Below, piece by piece: positions 43,013 through 52,395 of a stretch of DNA of 64,000 nucleotides; the stretch's first letter is position 1, and the number at the start of each line of letters is the position of its first letter. Both the position numbers and the translations under genes were made by a program. The stretch comes from JAFEDN01 sp963818985 (GTDB taxonomy: Bacteria; Pseudomonadota; Gammaproteobacteria; Coxiellales; Coxiellaceae): assembly GCA_963818985.1 (NCBI GenBank), contig CAWFUJ010000012.1:62001-126000 (forward strand), in the 5' to 3' direction. Under the pieces are notes generated by a model. The model was not told where the DNA came from and ran no database searches. It worked only from the letters and a program-made list of their open reading frames with translations.

Positions 43013-44821
43013 ATGACAGAAACACCGCAACATTTAATTCGAAACTTCTCAATCATCGCTCATATTGACCATGGTAAATCTACTTTGGCGGATCGGCTTA
43101 TCCAAATTTGCGGTGGTTTGAGTGAACGCGAAATGGTGTCACAGGTTCTTGATTCTATGGATATTGAGCGCGAACGTGGCATTACCATTAAGGCGCAAAG
43201 TGTGACCTTGCATTATCATGCTGACAATGGTGAAACGTATCAGTTAAATTTTATTGACACGCCTGGCCATGTCGATTTTGCTTATGAGGTCTCTCGATCC
43301 TTGGCTGCGTGTGAGGGTGCGTTATTAGTAGTTGACGCTGGGCAAGGTGTTGAAGCCCAAACGGTAGCCACCTGTTACACCGCTATTGAGCAAGGTTTGG
43401 AAGTATTACCGGTCATTAATAAAATCGACCTTCCCCAAGCCGAACCTGAACGGGTCATGCAGGAAATTGAGGATGTGATCGGCATTTCCGCAGATCATGC
43501 AGTTAAGGTAAGCGCCAAGCAGGGTGTGGGCATCCATGAATTACTCGAGCAACTGATTGCTGTCATCCCGCCACCCAAAGGTGATATCGATGCGCCATTA
43601 CAAGCATTAATTATTGATTCCTGGTTTGATAGTTATTTAGGTGTGGTCTCATTAGTTAGAATTATGCAAGGCGCCTTGAAAAAAGGTGATAAAATAAAAG
43701 TGATGTCGACCGGCAAAGATCATCTTGTCGATGAAGTCGGAGTTTTTACTCCTAAGCGCACCCCTACACCGAATTTGCAAGCTGGAGAAGTTGGGTTTGT
43801 CGTGGCTGGGATTAAAGAAATTTTTGGCGCACCGGTTGGCGATACTTTAACTCACAGCAAAAATTCGGCACCTGCTCCTTTGCCGGGTTTTGCACAAATA
43901 AAGCCGCAAGTTTATGCCGGATTATTTCCCATCAGCGCAGATGATTACGAAGCATTTCGTGAAGCCTTGTCTAAATTGAAGTTAAACGACGCTGCGCTTT
44001 TTTACGAACCAGAATCTTCTTCTGCTTTAGGTTTTGGATTTCGTTGTGGATTTTTAGGTTTATTGCATATGGAGATTGTGCAAGAACGTTTAGAGCGCGA
44101 ATACAAATTAGAATTAATCACCACTGCGCCCACCGTTATTTATGAAGTGGTGACCAGACAAGAGGAAGTGCTGCATATCGATAATCCCAGCCAGCTCCCA
44201 GATATTGGCAGAGTGAGTGAAATCCGTGAACCGATCGCCGACGTGCATATTCTAGTGCCCAGTGAATATTTGGGTAATGTCATTACTTTGGTGATGGAAA
44301 GACGAGGCGTACAAAAAAAACTGCTATACGTAGGCAAGCAAGTCTCCTTAACCTATCAAATTCCGATGAATGAAATCGTGTTGGATTTTTTTGACCGTCT
44401 CAAGTCAGTGAGCCGAGGGTTTGCCTCATTGGATTATAATTTCAATCATTTTGCTGCAGCTGATTTAGTAAAATTAGATATTCTTATTAACAATGAGCGG
44501 GTGGATGCTTTGACTTCAATTGTCCACCGCGATCATGCATTCACTCGTGGCAATGCCTTGGCGGAAAAATTAAAAGATTTAATACCCAGGCAAATGTACG
44601 AAGTGGCTATTCAGGCCGCTATTGGTAATAAAATCATTGCTCGCCAGAGCATTAAAGCCTTGCGTAAAAATGTCACTGCTAAATGTTATGGCGGAGATAT
44701 CTCCCGTAAACGTAAATTGTTAGAAAAACAAAAAGCAGGAAAGAAACGTATGAAGCAAGTCGGTAAAATTTCTATTCCCCAAGAAGCCTTTTTAGCCGTA
44801 TTGAAAGTTGCTAAAGACTGA
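43013..44821 (+). CDS. lepA: Elongation factor 4 (LepA)
   Basis: 602 aa, normal length. GTPase domain with AHIDHGKSTLADRL, DIERERGITIKAQ, FIDTPGHVDFAYEV and NKIDLPQA; EF-G-like domains; and the LepA-specific C-terminus (NVTAKCYGGDISRKRKLLEKQKAGKKRMKQVGKISIPQEAFLAVLK). Ribosome-associated translational GTPase. Normally followed directly by lepB; here repeats and vapBC intervene. Confidence 0.98.
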   Translation: MTETPQHLIRNFSIIAHIDHGKSTLADRLIQICGGLSEREMVSQVLDSMDIERERGITIKAQSVTLHYHADNGETYQLNFIDTPGHVDFAYEVSRSLAACEGALLVVDAGQGVEAQTVATCYTAIEQGLEVLPVINKIDLPQAEPERVMQEIEDVIGISADHAVKVSAKQGVGIHELLEQLIAVIPPPKGDIDAPLQALIIDSWFDSYLGVVSLVRIMQGALKKGDKIKVMSTGKDHLVDEVGVFTPKRTPTPNLQAGEVGFVVAGIKEIFGAPVGDTLTHSKNSAPAPLPGFAQIKPQVYAGLFPISADDYEAFREALSKLKLNDAALFYEPESSSALGFGFRCGFLGLLHMEIVQERLEREYKLELITTAPTVIYEVVTRQEEVLHIDNPSQLPDIGRVSEIREPIADVHILVPSEYLGNVITLVMERRGVQKKLLYVGKQVSLTYQIPMNEIVLDFFDRLKSVSRGFASLDYNFNHFAAADLVKLDILINNERVDALTSIVHRDHAFTRGNALAEKLKDLIPRQMYEVAIQAAIGNKIIARQSIKALRKNVTAKCYGGDISRKRKLLEKQKAGKKRMKQVGKISIPQEAFLAVLKVAKD

Positions 44822-44825
44822 CTTT

Positions 44826-44941
44826 GTTTGTTTTTATGCTCCGCTTGGCAAAGCCAATGCTCGCATTGAAGGGGGAGCGCTTCGCGCTGCTCCCCTTGCG
44901 ATCCCCCATGGCGTAAAGAATTTTTTCTACGAAAATTGTTG
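44826..44941 (+). repeat. Dispersed hairpin repeat, copy R3
   Basis: TTTTTATGCTCCGCTTGGC, AAGGGGGAGCGCTTCGCGCT, GCTCCCC and GATCCCCCATGGCG, ending ACGAAAATT; same orientation as R1 and inverted relative to R4. The strong hairpin right after the lepA stop probably terminates transcription. Confidence 0.8.
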
Positions 44942-45000
44942 TTTTTGATTGGATATTTTCTCGCCTAGAGGTAATTACAACTGAAATGTGAATTAATTAT

Positions 45001-45029
45001 TTGATAATTTTCCTGGGTTGGATTATAAT
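45001..45029 (+). promoter_or_regulatory. Candidate vapBC promoter
   Basis: TTGATA (45001-45006), a 17-bp spacer and TATAAT (45024-45029), ~33 bp before the vapB ATG. The palindromes AACCTAGGT and AACTAGTT lie just downstream and could be operator half-sites for the antitoxin. Confidence 0.55.
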
Positions 45030-45061
45030 TAACCTAGGTCACAAACTAGTTCGAGGAGATT

Positions 45062-45307
45062 ATGTATACTGAAATTGGCTCCTTCAATGCCAAAGCCAAA
45101 TTGTCTGAGCTCTTACAGGCAGTAAAGCGCGGGCAACGTTTTACCATTACCTTACGTGGCCGCCCTGTCGCTGATTTAGTACCAAGTGCAGGCGCGGTTG
45201 CTTCCCAGGATACCCATGCAGCGGTAGAGGCTATGCGTCATATTAATAAAATACGAGGAGTCTCAATGGAAATGATTGCGGAATGGATTGCCGAAGGACG
45301 AAAATGA
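45062..45307 (+). CDS. vapB: Antitoxin, Phd/VapB type
   Basis: 81 aa. Phd/YefM-like N-terminal DNA-binding fold (MYTEIGSFNAKAKLSELLQAVKRGQRFTITLRGRPVADLVPS) and a C-terminal tail (MEMIAEWIAEGRK) of the kind that wraps the toxin. GAGGAG 6 bp before the ATG. It would neutralise VapC and repress its own promoter. It ends 43 bp before vapC. Confidence 0.88.
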   Translation: MYTEIGSFNAKAKLSELLQAVKRGQRFTITLRGRPVADLVPSAGAVASQDTHAAVEAMRHINKIRGVSMEMIAEWIAEGRK

Positions 45308-45350
45308 AGTAAAAGTGGGCGTTTTTGCCTGCAGGGAGAACTACGACAAA

Positions 45351-45779
45351 ATGAGACTGATTATAGATGCGTCTATGGCTTTGGCATGGTTGTTTGAACG
45401 TCAAGACAAACAAGAAGCAATTTGCGCCGATCAGGCGATATCCATTATAGCTGAAACTGAAGTTTTGGTGCCCTCGCTCTGGCATACTGAGGTGGTTAAT
45501 GCGTTATTAGTGGGCGAGCGACGCCGCATAGTAACCGAGGCTCAGGTGATTGATTACCTCAATAGGTTATCTGCATTGCCCATCATCACCGATACCGTCA
45601 CTGTGTATAGCCGCCGTGATTTAGTCCTGGCCCTTGCACGTGAGCATCATTTAACTGCTTATGACGCATTCTACTTGGATTTGGCTCTGCGTGCCAATGC
45701 AATACTTGCTACCTTTGATGCACAGTTAGCCAGTGCAATGCGTTCCGCAGGCGGGGCTGTATTTGGCGATACCCCTTAA
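45351..45779 (+). CDS. vapC: VapC-type PIN-domain toxin
   Basis: 142 aa from the ATG at 45351 (MRLIIDASMALAWLFE); the upstream in-frame start at 45276 adds non-PIN residues and overlaps vapB. PIN acidic residues: Asp6 (IIDAS), the Glu in LWHTEVVNALL, AYDAFYLDLA, and Asp in ATFDAQL. PIN toxins are Mg-dependent RNases that cut tRNA or rRNA. The pair sits between inverted repeats R3 and R4, inserted in the lepA-lepB junction. Confidence 0.9.
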   Translation: MRLIIDASMALAWLFERQDKQEAICADQAISIIAETEVLVPSLWHTEVVNALLVGERRRIVTEAQVIDYLNRLSALPIITDTVTVYSRRDLVLALAREHHLTAYDAFYLDLALRANAILATFDAQLASAMRSAGGAVFGDTP

Positions 45780-45787
45780 GAATAAAA

Positions 45788-45945
45788 AACAATTTCGTAG
45801 AAATTCCCTCCGCCATGGGGGATCGCAAGGGGGAGCAGCGCGAAGCGCTCCCCCTTCATTGCGAGCATCGGCTCTGCCGAGCGGAGCATAAAAACAGACG
45901 CAATTCTCGCTGTACTCAGCAAGAGAGAATTGCGCCGAAACTGAT
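45788..45945 (-). repeat. Dispersed hairpin repeat, copy R4
   Basis: Inverse orientation to R3: AATTTCGTAG, CGCCATGGGGGATCGC, AAGGGGGAGC...GCTCCCCC, CGGAGCATAAAAACAGAC, then the GCAATTCTC/GAGAATTGC hairpin. The most complete copy; it serves as reference for R1-R3. Confidence 0.8.
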
Positions 45946-45982
45946 GTTACAATAGGCCAGACAAAAGTGACAGGAGAAACAA

Positions 45983-46771
45983 TTGATTATTTTGGATTTT
46001 ACTTTTTATTTAACGTTAGCAGTCGTGGTTACTGGTATTATTGCGCTGTTGGATATGCTTTTTTGGGCGAAAAAACGCCGTCAGCAAGGACAAAAAGAGC
46101 CTTTGTTGGTGGAATACGCGCGCTCATTTTTTCCAGTCTTGCTCATCGTATTAATTATTCGCACTTTCATTGTCCAGCCTTATCGAGTTCCGAGTAGTTC
46201 GCTGGTGCCTACGGTTTTACCGGGGGATTTCATAGTCGTCAAACAATTTGCATATGGGTTGCGGTTGCCGGTGACCAATACCAAAATTGTAAAAATCAGT
46301 GAACCCAGATATGGTCAAATTTTCTTGTTTCGTTCTCCTCCAGATCCGCATGTTACTTTTGTCAAAAGGGTTGTGGGGATTCCTGGAGACCATATTGAAT
46401 ATAAAAATAAAGTACTTTACATAAATGGCCAGGAACAGAAGCAAAAATTTTTAGAGAGCACACATTACATCGATGAAAACGGTGTTTATTTTAGCGTAAA
46501 CCGTATTGAAGAAAATTTGGAAGGAGTCAAGCATCAAATTTTCGTCCAGCCCACTGGTGGTGAAACACAGGATGTAGACGTGGTAGTTCCGCCCAGGCAT
46601 TATTTTGCCATGGGGGATAATCGTGATAACAGTGGCGACAGTCGTATATGGGGTTTTGTTCCGGAAGAGAATTTGATCGGTCAAGCCTTTTGGATCTTTA
46701 TGAGTTGGGATACGAATGGATCTGGTATGGATAAGATTCGTTGGCAGCGCATTGGCAAAGGCCTTCATTAA
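45983..46771 (+). CDS. lepB: Signal peptidase I
   Basis: 262 aa. Starts with TTG at 45983, 5 bp after AGGAGA; no ATG is better placed. Two N-terminal membrane helices (YLTLAVVVTGIIALLDMLF; FFPVLLIVLIIRTFIV), then the catalytic Ser region YRVPSSSLVPTVLPGD (usual IPSGSM is altered to VPSSSL), the Lys region FVKRVVGIPGD, and box E AMGDNRDNSGDSRIWG. Cleaves signal peptides in the inner membrane. Its stop TAA is directly followed by the rnc ATG. Confidence 0.96.
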   Translation: MIILDFTFYLTLAVVVTGIIALLDMLFWAKKRRQQGQKEPLLVEYARSFFPVLLIVLIIRTFIVQPYRVPSSSLVPTVLPGDFIVVKQFAYGLRLPVTNTKIVKISEPRYGQIFLFRSPPDPHVTFVKRVVGIPGDHIEYKNKVLYINGQEQKQKFLESTHYIDENGVYFSVNRIEENLEGVKHQIFVQPTGGETQDVDVVVPPRHYFAMGDNRDNSGDSRIWGFVPEENLIGQAFWIFMSWDTNGSGMDKIRWQRIGKGLH

Positions 46772-47440
46772 ATGCCTAGAAATCTTGAGGTATTCCTAGA
46801 AAAAATTGAGTATCAATTTAAAGACCTGGAACTACTTGAGAGTGCTTTGCGTCATCGCAGCGCCGGTTTCCCGAATAATGAGCGTTTAGAATTTTTAGGT
46901 GATGCCATATTAAGCACCGTTATTGCTGAAGCATTATTTCATCATCACCCGCATGCCACTGAAGGTGAGTTAAGTCGAATGCGTTCTATTTTAGTCAATG
47001 GTGCTCATTTAGCTGAAATAGCCAAAGAATTAGATTTGGGTTCTTATCTTCGGCTGGGCTCTGGGGAATTGAAAAGTGGTGGTCGGCAGCGGGCTTCCAT
47101 TTTAGCCGATACTTTTGAAGCCTTGTTGGGCGCGATTTATTTAGATAGTGATATCGACATGTGTCGGCGTTGTCTCTTTAAATGGTATGGTCAGCGCATA
47201 GATGACTTGCGAGAATTGAGCCCAGCGAAAGATCCAAAAAGTCGTTTACAAGAATGGGCGCAAGCACATAAGTTTTCCTTACCGGTGTATCAAGCAACTA
47301 CCAGCGGTAAACCTCACGAGCAAACTTTTTTGGTGATTTGTCGAGTTGAAGGCTTGCCTCATGTGGGTGAGGGTACCAGCACCAGTCGTCGTAAAGCTGA
47401 GCAAATGGCGGCTCGTCATTATTTAGGATTATTAACGTGA
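46772..47440 (+). CDS. rnc: Ribonuclease III
   Basis: 222 aa. Signature NERLEFLGDAILSTVIAE with acidic catalytic residues, DTFEALLGAIYLD, and a C-terminal double-stranded RNA-binding domain (DPKSRLQEWAQAHKFSLPVYQ; STSRRKAEQMAARHYL). Processes rRNA and structured RNAs. It abuts lepB with no gap and overlaps era by 4 bp: a compact lepB-rnc-era-recO-pdxJ operon. Confidence 0.98.
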   Translation: MPRNLEVFLEKIEYQFKDLELLESALRHRSAGFPNNERLEFLGDAILSTVIAEALFHHHPHATEGELSRMRSILVNGAHLAEIAKELDLGSYLRLGSGELKSGGRQRASILADTFEALLGAIYLDSDIDMCRRCLFKWYGQRIDDLRELSPAKDPKSRLQEWAQAHKFSLPVYQATTSGKPHEQTFLVICRVEGLPHVGEGTSTSRRKAEQMAARHYLGLLT

Positions 47441-48327
47441 ATGAAAGACAACGTACCGGTTTTATTGCAATTATTGGCCGACCAAATGTCGGCAAGTCGA
47501 CTCTATTAAATCATTTAATAGGGCAAAAAATCAGTATTACTTCACGAAAACCACAAACTACGCGACAAACTATTTTAGGAATTAAAACGGAAGGACCGGT
47601 GCAATATATTTATGTCGACACTCCTGGTTTACATAACCACGATGGCCGTGCTTTAAACCGTTATATGAATCGAGCTGCTTTAACTGCGTTGCATGATGTC
47701 AATGTCATTATTTTTGTGGTGGATGCGCGGCGCTGGGATAAGCAAGATGATTGGGTATTGCAACGTATCAATAATTTAAATGTACCCATTATTTTAGCGG
47801 TTAATAAAATTGATAAATTATCTGATCGAGCGACTTTACTCCCTTATCTTGAGACCGCTGCGCAGCGTTATAATTTTTTTAAAATTATTCCTATCAGCGC
47901 TAAAAATGGTGATCAATTAAATGCTTTGGAAGAAAATATTCGTGAATGTTTGCCGGAGCAAATCCACCTTTTCCCCGAAGATCATCTCACTGACCGCAGT
48001 GACCGATTTATGGCAGGAGAAGTGGTTCGCGAAAAATTAATGCGCGCATTAGGTCAGGAATTGCCTTATGCATTGAGTGTGTCCATTGACGCTTTTGAAG
48101 ATCAGCCAGATATTGTGCGTATTGCTGCAATTATTTGGGTAGAAAAAACCAGCCAAAAACCCATTATTATCGGCGTAGGTGGTGAAAGATTAAAAAGCAT
48201 TGGCCAAAAATCTCGGCTTGACTTAGAGAAATATTTGGATAAAAAAGTTTTTTTAAAATTATGGGTAAAAGTTAAAAGTGGTTGGTCAGATGATGAAAAA
48301 TTCTTGCGCCAATTAGGTTATGAGTAA
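47437..48327 (+). CDS. era: GTPase Era
   Basis: 296 aa, GTG start at 47437 overlapping the rnc stop (GTGA). GTPase motifs GRPNVGKSTLLNHLIG, TTRQTILGI, DTPGLHNHDG and NKIDKL, then the C-terminal KH domain (IIIGVGGERLKSIGQKSRLDLEKYLDKKVFLKLWVKV). Binds 16S rRNA during small-subunit assembly. Confidence 0.98.
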   Translation: MNERQRTGFIAIIGRPNVGKSTLLNHLIGQKISITSRKPQTTRQTILGIKTEGPVQYIYVDTPGLHNHDGRALNRYMNRAALTALHDVNVIIFVVDARRWDKQDDWVLQRINNLNVPIILAVNKIDKLSDRATLLPYLETAAQRYNFFKIIPISAKNGDQLNALEENIRECLPEQIHLFPEDHLTDRSDRFMAGEVVREKLMRALGQELPYALSVSIDAFEDQPDIVRIAAIIWVEKTSQKPIIIGVGGERLKSIGQKSRLDLEKYLDKKVFLKLWVKVKSGWSDDEKFLRQLGYE

Positions 48328-48332
48328 GTGCA

Positions 48333-49031
48333 ATGACGGTACGAATATCGCTAGAACCTATTTTTGTCTTACATCATCGTCCTTATCGCAACAGTAGTTT
48401 AATTTTAGAGTTTTTATCTTCTCAGTATGGCCGTGTGGCTGCTGTGGCTCGCAGCGCTCGCGGACCAAAATCGCGCTACCGAGGTTATTTACAGTTATTT
48501 TCGCCATTGCTTGCATCATGGAGCGGGCGGCATGAGTTGATGAATCTCAGTCAAATCGAATTGCGTGGGATGTGCTATCAGTTGACAGGACAGTTATTGA
48601 TGTGCGGGTTTTACTTAAATGAATTATTATTGAGACTATTGCCGCGTGATGATCCTGCTCCAGAAATATTTACTGATTATGAAACTGCGTTGCAAGGGTT
48701 GGAGCAATCGGCCAATGCCGCGGTGATTTTACGGCGCTTTGAAAAACGTTTGTTAGATCATTTGGGGTATGGTTTATCCTTCAGTCAGGATGTTCAGGCG
48801 ACTGCTATTCATGCCGAAGGGTTTTATCAATGGCTGCCGGACCGTGGTTTTCAACTGTGTGCAGCCTCTTCTCATTCTGAGCGCCATTTTTTAGGTAGAA
48901 GTTTGTTAGCGCTACAAGCAGAGCAGTGGAATAATTCTCATGATTTACAGGCAGCCAAGCGGTTAATGCGCTTAGTATTAAATCGATATTTAGGTGAAAA
49001 GCCATTAAAAAGCCGAGAGTTATTATTTTAA
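48333..49031 (+). CDS. recO: DNA repair protein RecO
   Basis: 232 aa. N-terminal OB-fold (EPIFVLHHRPYRNSSLILEFLSSQYGRVAAVARSARGPKS) and helical C-terminal domain with RRFEKRLLDHLGYGLSF. Loads RecA with RecR in the RecFOR pathway. Starts 5 bp after era. Confidence 0.95.
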   Translation: MTVRISLEPIFVLHHRPYRNSSLILEFLSSQYGRVAAVARSARGPKSRYRGYLQLFSPLLASWSGRHELMNLSQIELRGMCYQLTGQLLMCGFYLNELLLRLLPRDDPAPEIFTDYETALQGLEQSANAAVILRRFEKRLLDHLGYGLSFSQDVQATAIHAEGFYQWLPDRGFQLCAASSHSERHFLGRSLLALQAEQWNNSHDLQAAKRLMRLVLNRYLGEKPLKSRELLF

Positions 49032-49048
49032 TACCGAGGGGTAAAACC

Positions 49049-49804
49049 ATGTCTGATAAACATTCTATTCGTCTTGGAGTCAATGTTGACCATGTTGCCA
49101 CGTTGCGTCAAGCGCGAGGCACTGATTATCCGGATCCGGTGGATGCCGCCTTATTAGCCATTAAGTCGGGGGCAGATAGTGTCACGATCCATTTACGCGA
49201 AGATCGTCGTCATATCCAAGATGCGGATCTGTTAAAAATGAAAAAAGCAATTTTAGCACCGATAAATTTGGAAATGGCAGTCACTGATGAAATGATAACA
49301 ATAGCTGAACGAGTCAAACCCGAATATTGTTGTTTGGTTCCGGAGAAGCGCGCCGAGCTCACTACTGAAGGCGGGCTTAATGTATTGGCGCAAGAATCGA
49401 TGATCACTGAAGCTTGCGGACGTTTAGCTCGAGCTGGAATTGTGGTCTCATTATTTATCGATCCTGATCAAACGCAAGTCGAGGCATCGAAGCGTTGCGG
49501 TGCGGCGGTAGTTGAATTAACAACCGGTCAATATGCTGATGCAAAAACTGTGCTTGCTCGCCAACAAAATTTAGATCGTATTCAAGTAGCTGCTCAATTT
49601 GCCAATGAAATGGGTTTAATCGTCAATGCTGGCCATGGTTTGAATTATGATAATGTCCAATCAATTGCTGCCATCGAATGGATGAATGAATTGAATATAG
49701 GTCACAGTATTATTGCTTATGCAGTTTATTATGGATTAGAAGCCGCCGTAAAAAAAATGAAAAATTTAATTCAGCAAGCACGCTTGCGGTCCCCTATAGC
49801 CTAG
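49049..49804 (+). CDS. pdxJ: Pyridoxine 5'-phosphate synthase
   Basis: 251 aa TIM barrel: LGVNVDHVATLRQARGTDYPDPV, GADSVTIHLREDRRHIQD, NLEMAVTDEM, CCLVPEKRAELTTEGGL, VNAGHGLNYDNV, NIGHSIIAYAVYYGLE. Condenses 1-deoxyxylulose 5-phosphate with 3-amino-2-oxopropyl phosphate to make pyridoxine phosphate (vitamin B6). Last gene of the lepB-pdxJ operon. GAGGGG precedes the ATG. Confidence 0.97.
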   Translation: MSDKHSIRLGVNVDHVATLRQARGTDYPDPVDAALLAIKSGADSVTIHLREDRRHIQDADLLKMKKAILAPINLEMAVTDEMITIAERVKPEYCCLVPEKRAELTTEGGLNVLAQESMITEACGRLARAGIVVSLFIDPDQTQVEASKRCGAAVVELTTGQYADAKTVLARQQNLDRIQVAAQFANEMGLIVNAGHGLNYDNVQSIAAIEWMNELNIGHSIIAYAVYYGLEAAVKKMKNLIQQARLRSPIA

Positions 49805-49932
49805 AGAATTTACCCGTGAATAGTTTCTTTACATCCCGTCTTATTTGAACCACAAAATAATTTGAATAATTTCATCATTTATGATATCTTAAGTGGATTA
49901 TAAATTTATTTTAGGCTGAAATAGGTAAGGTA

Positions 49933-51558
49933 ATGAAAATTAATATAGAATATAAAGGTAAAAAATACGTATTTTTGAAGGTAATAGATAAAAATGAGTT
50001 ATTAAAAAGAGTTGGGAAGCAATGTGCCTTAAATAACCTGGTGTTAGAAGACTTAGGTTTAACTGATAAACAAGAACTTGAAGAAGGGATGCAGCTTATA
50101 TTAAAACCTGAGGAAATGCAGTATATTCATGGCGAAACGTACATAACAAATCCACCAGAAATGAAACGACCGACAAAAAGCCAAATCAGAAAGCCTATCC
50201 GCGAGTATCTCCTAAGCCTAAAGAATGAAACAGAAGCAGCTATATTTAAGAAAGAATTAAAAGCAGATCCTATTTTGGTAAATCGTCTGGTCTTCGTGGA
50301 TTTCAATAAAAAAGGCAACATCAAACAAGAAGAATTAATGCTTTCGCTATTATCGCTTGGATTAAAGGAATTGAGCATTACTTCGGATCATTTGAATACG
50401 AAGTCGCTAGCAGTTTTTTTATCTAAATCTAAAACTTTAAGAAAAATTAGTATTAAATTCCAGGGCAGTCTCAGAGAATTTATAATATGCTTAGCGGCAA
50501 TTGCTAAAAATGGTTCATTGACTCATCTTAAAATTAATTCCTCACTTTCTGAATTTCGTGCTGACCCAAGCTCAGAATCTATTAGGGCATTGGTAGATGT
50601 GATAAATCAATGTCCACTCGAAAAATTAGAGCTAAATAGTACTGGTATCAGCGATAAAAGTATAAAAGTACTGGCGGAGCAGATAATTGATAATTATACT
50701 TTAAGTGAACTGAATCTATTTAATAATCGGATTAGTATTAGTCATTTTTGCTTCGCTCATGTGTTGCAAAAGTTACATGCTTTAACAATATTAGATTTAT
50801 CTCGGAACTGTATTGAGACTTTAGGTCTAAATAATTTGTTAATGATGCTGACAAAAACGCCAACATCATTAACAAATTTAAATTTATCTAAAAACCATAT
50901 CGACTCTCCGGAAGATTTGAAGAATTTTATCGCCACGTGTACTTTGAGAACGTTAGATGTATCTGAACAAGTATATGGAGTATACGACCTGGGTTATCAA
51001 CAATCGTATTCAGAAAAAGATTTATTGCCTTCATTGTTTTACTTCAATGGATCAATAATTTATTTTGGAAAAATAAAAATAGATAGAAATCAAGAATTAA
51101 TGCCAATCCTAACAGATCACTCTTTTAGTGAAGCAAAACAAGAAGTTTTAGCCATTTTTCCCCCTGAGCTCTCGATCATTATTCTCCAATATTTGGATGA
51201 AATAAGTAGCGCAAAAATTGCGAATGACGTTGTTGCAACCTTTAAGTATTTTTTGGGTGTGACTGGTTGTGAAAGGTGGAAAAAAGCAAAAGCGAAGAAT
51301 CAATATTCACTTATTGCTGATAATAAAATAAATGCAGAGAAAGCCGATCTTAATTTAAGAAAATTTTTTGATATAAATGATATAAAAGAAGTGAGCACTG
51401 CCATAGTAGAAAACAAGTTAGATATCAATATTCCTGTAGAAAAAATATTAAAAATCCATACGTTATTATTTACTGAAGCTAAAATAAGTAGATATGAGAA
51501 AATATGTTCTTCTTCTCAATGTGATGACAAATCTGATTCAGGATGCATAATATCCTAA
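49933..51558 (+). CDS. Leucine-rich-repeat protein, effector-like
   Basis: 541 aa. A short N-terminal beta-rich unit (MKINIEYKGKKYVFLKVIDKN) precedes RNase-inhibitor-type LRRs from ~residue 130 to 340 (LEKLELNSTGISDKSIKVLAEQI, LSELNLFNNRISISHFCF, LTILDLSRNCIETLGLNNLL, LTNLNLSKNHIDSPEDL). After the LRRs comes FPPELSIIILQYLDEISSAKIANDV, an F-box-like helix pattern also hinted at in the 717-aa protein. No signal peptide. Likely a secreted host-interaction protein (inference). AGGTAAGG before the ATG. Confidence 0.75.
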   Translation: MKINIEYKGKKYVFLKVIDKNELLKRVGKQCALNNLVLEDLGLTDKQELEEGMQLILKPEEMQYIHGETYITNPPEMKRPTKSQIRKPIREYLLSLKNETEAAIFKKELKADPILVNRLVFVDFNKKGNIKQEELMLSLLSLGLKELSITSDHLNTKSLAVFLSKSKTLRKISIKFQGSLREFIICLAAIAKNGSLTHLKINSSLSEFRADPSSESIRALVDVINQCPLEKLELNSTGISDKSIKVLAEQIIDNYTLSELNLFNNRISISHFCFAHVLQKLHALTILDLSRNCIETLGLNNLLMMLTKTPTSLTNLNLSKNHIDSPEDLKNFIATCTLRTLDVSEQVYGVYDLGYQQSYSEKDLLPSLFYFNGSIIYFGKIKIDRNQELMPILTDHSFSEAKQEVLAIFPPELSIIILQYLDEISSAKIANDVVATFKYFLGVTGCERWKKAKAKNQYSLIADNKINAEKADLNLRKFFDINDIKEVSTAIVENKLDINIPVEKILKIHTLLFTEAKISRYEKICSSSQCDDKSDSGCIIS

Positions 51559-51589
51559 GAGTGAGCGACTACTCCTCCAACTGTACTTT

Positions 51590-52315
51590 TCAAAACTCCC
51601 GTAATTCATAACCGGTATGGCTACAAGCTAACACATGGCCAGCATGATGCCAGGCCCCCAATACTATTCGCTGTCCACTCTGATTATTAAATTCTAATTG
51701 ATGAAAGCCGGGGCGATGGGTATGGCCATGAATCAGCAACGGAGTTTGATACGTCTGCATTTGCGAGGCTGCAGTTTCTTGGCAAATATCCATAATAGAA
51801 TCGCTCAATTGGCTTTGATGTTGCCGGCTTTGTTGACGTAACCAAGCACCAATCTGTCTTCGCCATTTTAAAGGCAATGACAATACCAGTTTATGGAAAA
51901 ATGGATGATGGGTCACTCGTCGAAAGCGTTGATGTTTACGGTCAAGTGTACATAAACTATCGCCATGCATGAGTAAGGTGCGCTTGCCATAAAGATCAAT
52001 GACGGATGGGTCTGTGAGTAGGGTGATGCCGGCTGAGCTGGAAAATTTTTTGCTAATCAAAAAATCTCGATTACCTCGCATAAAATAAATCGATAATCCC
52101 GTTTGAGCGGCCTGTTTCAAGGCTTGAATGATTTGCAGATTAAATGCGTTCAAATCATCATCGCCAATCCAGGCTTCGAAAAGATCTCCAAGGATATAAA
52201 GCCGGGTTGCTTGACTGGCTTGCTCCTGCAAAAATTGCAGAAAAATTTTAGCAATATGAGGTTGGTCCGGCTGCAAATGCAAATCAGAAATAAACAAAGT
52301 AAGAGATTGTTTCAT
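51590..52315 (-). CDS. lpxH: UDP-2,3-diacylglucosamine hydrolase
   Basis: 241 aa from the ATG at 52315 (MKQSLTLFISDLHLQPDQP); an upstream in-frame start at 52384 adds 23 residues with no homology. Calcineurin-like phosphoesterase motifs: FISDLHL, LGDLFEAWIGDDD, RGNRDFLI, MHGDSLCT, HGHTHRPGFH. Makes lipid X in lipid A synthesis at the inner membrane. Transcribed divergently from sdhC. Confidence 0.96.
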   Translation of the reverse strand: MKQSLTLFISDLHLQPDQPHIAKIFLQFLQEQASQATRLYILGDLFEAWIGDDDLNAFNLQIIQALKQAAQTGLSIYFMRGNRDFLISKKFSSSAGITLLTDPSVIDLYGKRTLLMHGDSLCTLDRKHQRFRRVTHHPFFHKLVLSLPLKWRRQIGAWLRQQSRQHQSQLSDSIMDICQETAASQMQTYQTPLLIHGHTHRPGFHQLEFNNQSGQRIVLGAWHHAGHVLACSHTGYELREF

Positions 52316-52395
52316 AATTACCTGAAAACAGCGAGTTTGTATTTTAATTATGGTCAGAATATAATGAAAGAAATTTTTTAACAAGGATTTTGCGC

